64,000 nt of DNA. It comes from Aliishimia ponticola. GTDB taxonomy: Bacteria; Pseudomonadota; Alphaproteobacteria; Rhodobacterales; Rhodobacteraceae. How positions within the stretch are numbered: position 1 is the first letter of the stretch; every line of letters starts with the position of its first letter. Both the position numbers and the translations under genes were made by a program. Where the stretch lies: assembly GCF_004803475.1 (NCBI RefSeq), contig NZ_SRKY01000002.1:310001-374000 (forward strand), given 5' to 3'. Shown in pieces: positions 61,823 to 64,000 of this stretch. The notes under the pieces are model-generated. The model ran no database searches and was not told the DNA's origin. It saw nothing but the letters and a program-made list of their open reading frames with translations.

Positions 61823-62824
61823 ATGGCGTATAACCTCAAGAACCGACATTTCCTGACGCTGCGCGATTTCACCCCGCGCGAGATCGCCTTTTTGCTCAAG
61901 CTGGCGGCGGACCTGAAAGCGGCGAAATATGCCGGGACCGAACAGCCGCGTCTGCAAGGCAAGGATATCGCGCTGATCTTCGAGAAGGACAGCACCCGAA
62001 CGCGGGTCGGCTTCGAAGTCGCCGCTTTCGATCAGGGCGCGCGCGTCACCTATCTGGGGCCGACGGGATCGCATATCGGCCACAAGGAGACCGTCAAAGA
62101 CACAGCACGGGTTCTGGGCCGGATATATGATGCGATCGAATATCGCGGCTTTGGCCAAAGCGTGGTCGATCAGTTGGCGGAATATTCCGGTGTGCCGGTC
62201 TATAACGGGCTGACCGATGAATTTCATCCGACGCAAATCCTCGCGGATTTCCTGACGATGCAGGAACATGTCGAGAAGCCGCTGCATCAGGTGGCCTTCG
62301 CCTTTCTGGGGGACGCGGGCAACAACATGGGTGACAGCCTGCTGATTGGCGGGGCGAAGATGGGCATGGATGTGCGGCTATGTGCGCCCAAGGCGTGCTG
62401 GCCGGACCAAAGCATCGTTGACGAGGCCAAGGCGACTGCGGCCGATACTGGGGCACGTCTGACCCTGACGGAAGATGTGGACGCAGCCGTGCAGGGGGCC
62501 GATTTCATCTATACCGACGTGTGGGTGTCGATGGGCGAGCCGAAAGAGAAATGGGCCGAGAGGATCGCACTTCTGAAGCCCTATCAGGTCACGGCGGATG
62601 TGATGGCGCGAACCGGCAACCCGCGCGCCCGCTTCATGCACTGCCTGCCTGCGTTCCATAATGCCGAAACCTCTGTCGGGGCGCAGATCAAGGCGGAATT
62701 CGGTCTGGACGCGATGGAGGTCACGGAAGAGGTCTTCGAAAGCCCCGCCTCCATCGTCTTTGATCAGGCGGAAAACCGGATGCACACGATCAAGGCTGTT
62801 CTGGTCGCAACTTTGGGGGATTGA
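61823..62824 (+). CDS. arcB: Catabolic ornithine carbamoyltransferase
   Basis: A 333-residue transcarbamylase that phosphorolyses citrulline to ornithine and carbamoyl phosphate. The carbamoyl-phosphate-binding STRTR motif lies near residue 56 ([11 protein letters not shown]), the HPTQ motif is in [12 protein letters not shown], and HCLP near residue 275 binds ornithine. ArcB and the anabolic ArgF are the same family; the setting between arcA and arcC makes the catabolic role likely. ATG 61823 has AAAGGA before it. Confidence 0.96.
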   Translation: MAYNLKNRHFLTLRDFTPREIAFLLKLAADLKAAKYAGTEQPRLQGKDIALIFEKDSTRTRVGFEVAAFDQGARVTYLGPTGSHIGHKETVKDTARVLGRIYDAIEYRGFGQSVVDQLAEYSGVPVYNGLTDEFHPTQILADFLTMQEHVEKPLHQVAFAFLGDAGNNMGDSLLIGGAKMGMDVRLCAPKACWPDQSIVDEAKATAADTGARLTLTEDVDAAVQGADFIYTDVWVSMGEPKEKWAERIALLKPYQVTADVMARTGNPRARFMHCLPAFHNAETSVGAQIKAEFGLDAMEVTEEVFESPASIVFDQAENRMHTIKAVLVATLGD

Positions 62825-62825
62825 G

Positions 62826-63749
62826 ATGCTGGTTGTCGCAGCGATTGGGGGCAATGCGTTGCTGCGGCGGAGCGACCCGCTGACAGCCGAACGGCAACGC
62901 GCCAATGTGCGGGTCGCCGCGCAGGCCTTGGCGGCGGTGGTCCGCGCGGGCCATACGCTGATCGTTACCCATGGGAACGGCCCGCAGGTGGGGCTTCTGG
63001 CGCTGCAAGGGGCTGCATACAAGCCGGATGAAAGCTACCCGCTGGATGTATTGGGGGCCGAGACCGAGGGCATGATCGGCTATCTGATCGAGCAGGAGTT
63101 GGAAAACGCGCTGGGCCACGATCATGCGGTCGCCACCCTGCTGACACAGGTTGTCGTCGACCCCGCAGACCCTGCGTTCCGGAACCCGACAAAATTCGTG
63201 GGGCCGGTCTATTCCCGGGAAGAGGCCGAAGCCCGCGCGAAAGCTGCCGGTTGGCATATTGCGCAGGATGGCGACCATTGGCGGCGGGTCGTACCGTCAC
63301 CCGCGCCCATCGAAATTCCGGATCTACGTGTGCTGCGTTTGCTGCTGGATCAGGGCGTCACGGTCATTTGCGCAGGCGGCGGGGGGATTCCGGTAATGCG
63401 GCGCAATGACGGGTCGATGCTGGGGGTCGAGGCCGTGATCGACAAAGACGCGGCAAGCGCTCTTCTTGCGGCAGATATCGGTGCGGATGCGCTGCTTCTT
63501 TTGACCGATGTCAAAGCAGTCTACGCGAATTTCGGGTCCGATGGTGCCGAAGCGATTGAAAGACTGTCACCAGAGGACGGAAAAACCATGGCACTGCCCG
63601 CAGGATCAATGGGACCAAAGCTGAAAGCCGCGTGCGATTTCGCGGCGCTGGGCGGCTTTGCCGGGATCGGGCAGCTTGGCGATGCGCTGGATATTTTGAA
63701 CGGCGTTGCGGGAACGCGCGTGACGCGCAGCGACGGAGACCGCGCTTGA
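62826..63749 (+). CDS. arcC: Carbamate kinase
   Basis: A 307-residue enzyme producing ATP from carbamoyl phosphate and ADP, the energy-yielding step of the pathway. Family marks are AAIGGNALLRRSDP at the N-terminus, THGNGPQVGLL (about 44-54), the C-terminal half CAGGGGIPVMRRNDG, VEAVIDKDAASALLA and LLLTDVKAVY. ATG 62826 overlaps the end of arcB by none; the gap is one base. The chain ends at 63749, and an ATPase beta subunit gene starts 2 bases later. Confidence 0.96.
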   Translation: MLVVAAIGGNALLRRSDPLTAERQRANVRVAAQALAAVVRAGHTLIVTHGNGPQVGLLALQGAAYKPDESYPLDVLGAETEGMIGYLIEQELENALGHDHAVATLLTQVVVDPADPAFRNPTKFVGPVYSREEAEARAKAAGWHIAQDGDHWRRVVPSPAPIEIPDLRVLRLLLDQGVTVICAGGGGIPVMRRNDGSMLGVEAVIDKDAASALLAADIGADALLLLTDVKAVYANFGSDGAEAIERLSPEDGKTMALPAGSMGPKLKAACDFAALGGFAGIGQLGDALDILNGVAGTRVTRSDGDRA

Positions 63750-63751
63750 CC

Positions 63752-64000
63752 ATGGGGGCCGCTGCTGCACAGCCCGAGGCGGCGACCGATGGCGTGATCG
63801 TCGCCATTCGCGGCGGCATCGTCGATGTCGCGTTTGAGGGCGCGGTGCCGCGTATCCACGATTTGCTGTATGCCGGGGAGGTCGCGCTTGAGGTGTCGGC
63901 GCTGATTGGCGCTCGGACGGTGCGTGCCATGGCGATGGCGCCGGTCCGCGGTCTGAGCCTTGGTATGCCGGTGCAGGCCACGGGCGGACCGATCGAGGTG
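63752..64000 (+). CDS. atpD: F-type ATPase beta subunit, N-terminal part (cut by window edge); possible N-ATPase operon start
   Basis: The first 83 codons of a beta subunit are visible, open to the window edge. Read in frame from ATG 63752 they give MGAAAAQPEAATDGVIVAIR, then GGIVDVAFEGAVPRIHDLLY, and later ALEVSAL, VRAMAMAPVRGLSLGM and TGGPIEV. That is the N-terminal beta-barrel of AtpD (GxIVDVxF, LEV, VRxIAM, GLxxGxxVxxTGxPI). Location directly after arcC, away from any atpIBEFHAG genes in view, suggests the operon of a second, N-type ATPase, which usually starts with atpD. TTG 63746 is an alternative start. Confidence 0.85.
   Translation, partial: MGAAAAQPEAATDGVIVAIRGGIVDVAFEGAVPRIHDLLYAGEVALEVSALIGARTVRAMAMAPVRGLSLGMPVQATGGPIEV

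Noticed and set aside
63501-63514. Perfect TTGACCGATGTCAA box inside arcC, about 240 bases before atpD
   Set aside because: It encodes the conserved LTDVK segment of carbamate kinase, and no -10-like hexamer lies at the 21-base spacing (GTCCGA there). Probably coincidence, though a test would be easy.
36932-64000. Search for a second copy of the tRNA-Arg 3' end, integrase or transposase bounding the island
   Set aside because: None was seen in the window, so an island origin remains only a suggestion.
1-64000. CRISPR arrays, toxin-antitoxin pairs, prophage and defence genes
   Set aside because: No repeat-spacer pattern and no such gene family was recognised.

Overview
This is high-GC chromosomal DNA of an alphaproteobacterium, most likely of the order Rhodobacterales. 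That placement is inferred from the gene families and protein sequences (SPOR-tailed D,D-carboxypeptidase, ClpS, HemF, Yej-type peptide importers, TRAP transporters, PHB genes, FNR-type boxes); the genus cannot be read from the sequence. Genes are densely packed with many ATGA/GTGA start-stop overlaps. No stretch of 300 bases lacks a gene. The longest gaps are 58881-59113, 2648-2864, 50677-50865 and 12641-12825. I saw no insertion sequence, CRISPR array, rRNA or prophage gene.

Bases 1-36.7 kb form ordinary metabolic chromosome. The end of a peptide ABC transporter (1-1128) is followed by a housekeeping block: a D,D-carboxypeptidase, a HAD hydrolase, ClpS, an RsmC-like methyltransferase, a short-chain dehydrogenase lacking its active-site lysine, and HemF. 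A four-gene Yej-type peptide importer (6780-12640) runs on the minus strand. A six-gene CoA-based degradation operon (12826-19868) resembles the pim dicarboxylate operon but has no thiolase. After a possible small membrane protein, an acetyltransferase, Rpe, an AraC regulator and an AbrB-family membrane protein comes a 5-oxoproline hydrolysis operon with its own membrane transporter (23985-27442). Next is a D-amino-acid/2-oxoacid cluster: TRAP transporter, DadA-like dehydrogenase, Asp/Glu racemase family, class IV aminotransferase, D-2-hydroxyacid dehydrogenase, and a LacI regulator with a YcaQ-like glycosylase.

A tRNA-Arg(CCT) at 36855-36931 marks a sharp change. From there to the right edge the window looks like a low-oxygen/energy-starvation survival island. 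It carries a stress membrane protein, HdeD, an AhpD-like protein, a second-type FtsH, a universal stress protein, Hsp20, a ZIP transporter and a phasin. It also carries an operon of PHB synthase, FabI-type reductase, thiolase and MaoC-phosphate acetyltransferase, two ABC efflux systems and one outer-membrane efflux lipoprotein. It ends with the complete arginine deiminase pathway (antiporter candidate, ArcA, ArcB, ArcC) and, at the very edge, the first 83 codons of an F-type ATPase beta subunit that may open an N-ATPase operon.

The island is tied together by eight FNR/FixK/Dnr-type palindromes (TTGAY-N4-RTCAA; one has a last-base mismatch) in front of its transcription units. In several cases a -10-like hexamer starts 21 nt after the box (for example TATCAT before macA and TATGGT before hsp20), the geometry of class II FNR activation. 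This shared control of PHB, proteostasis, efflux, arginine fermentation and possibly an ATP-hydrolysing pump is the most interesting feature of the window.
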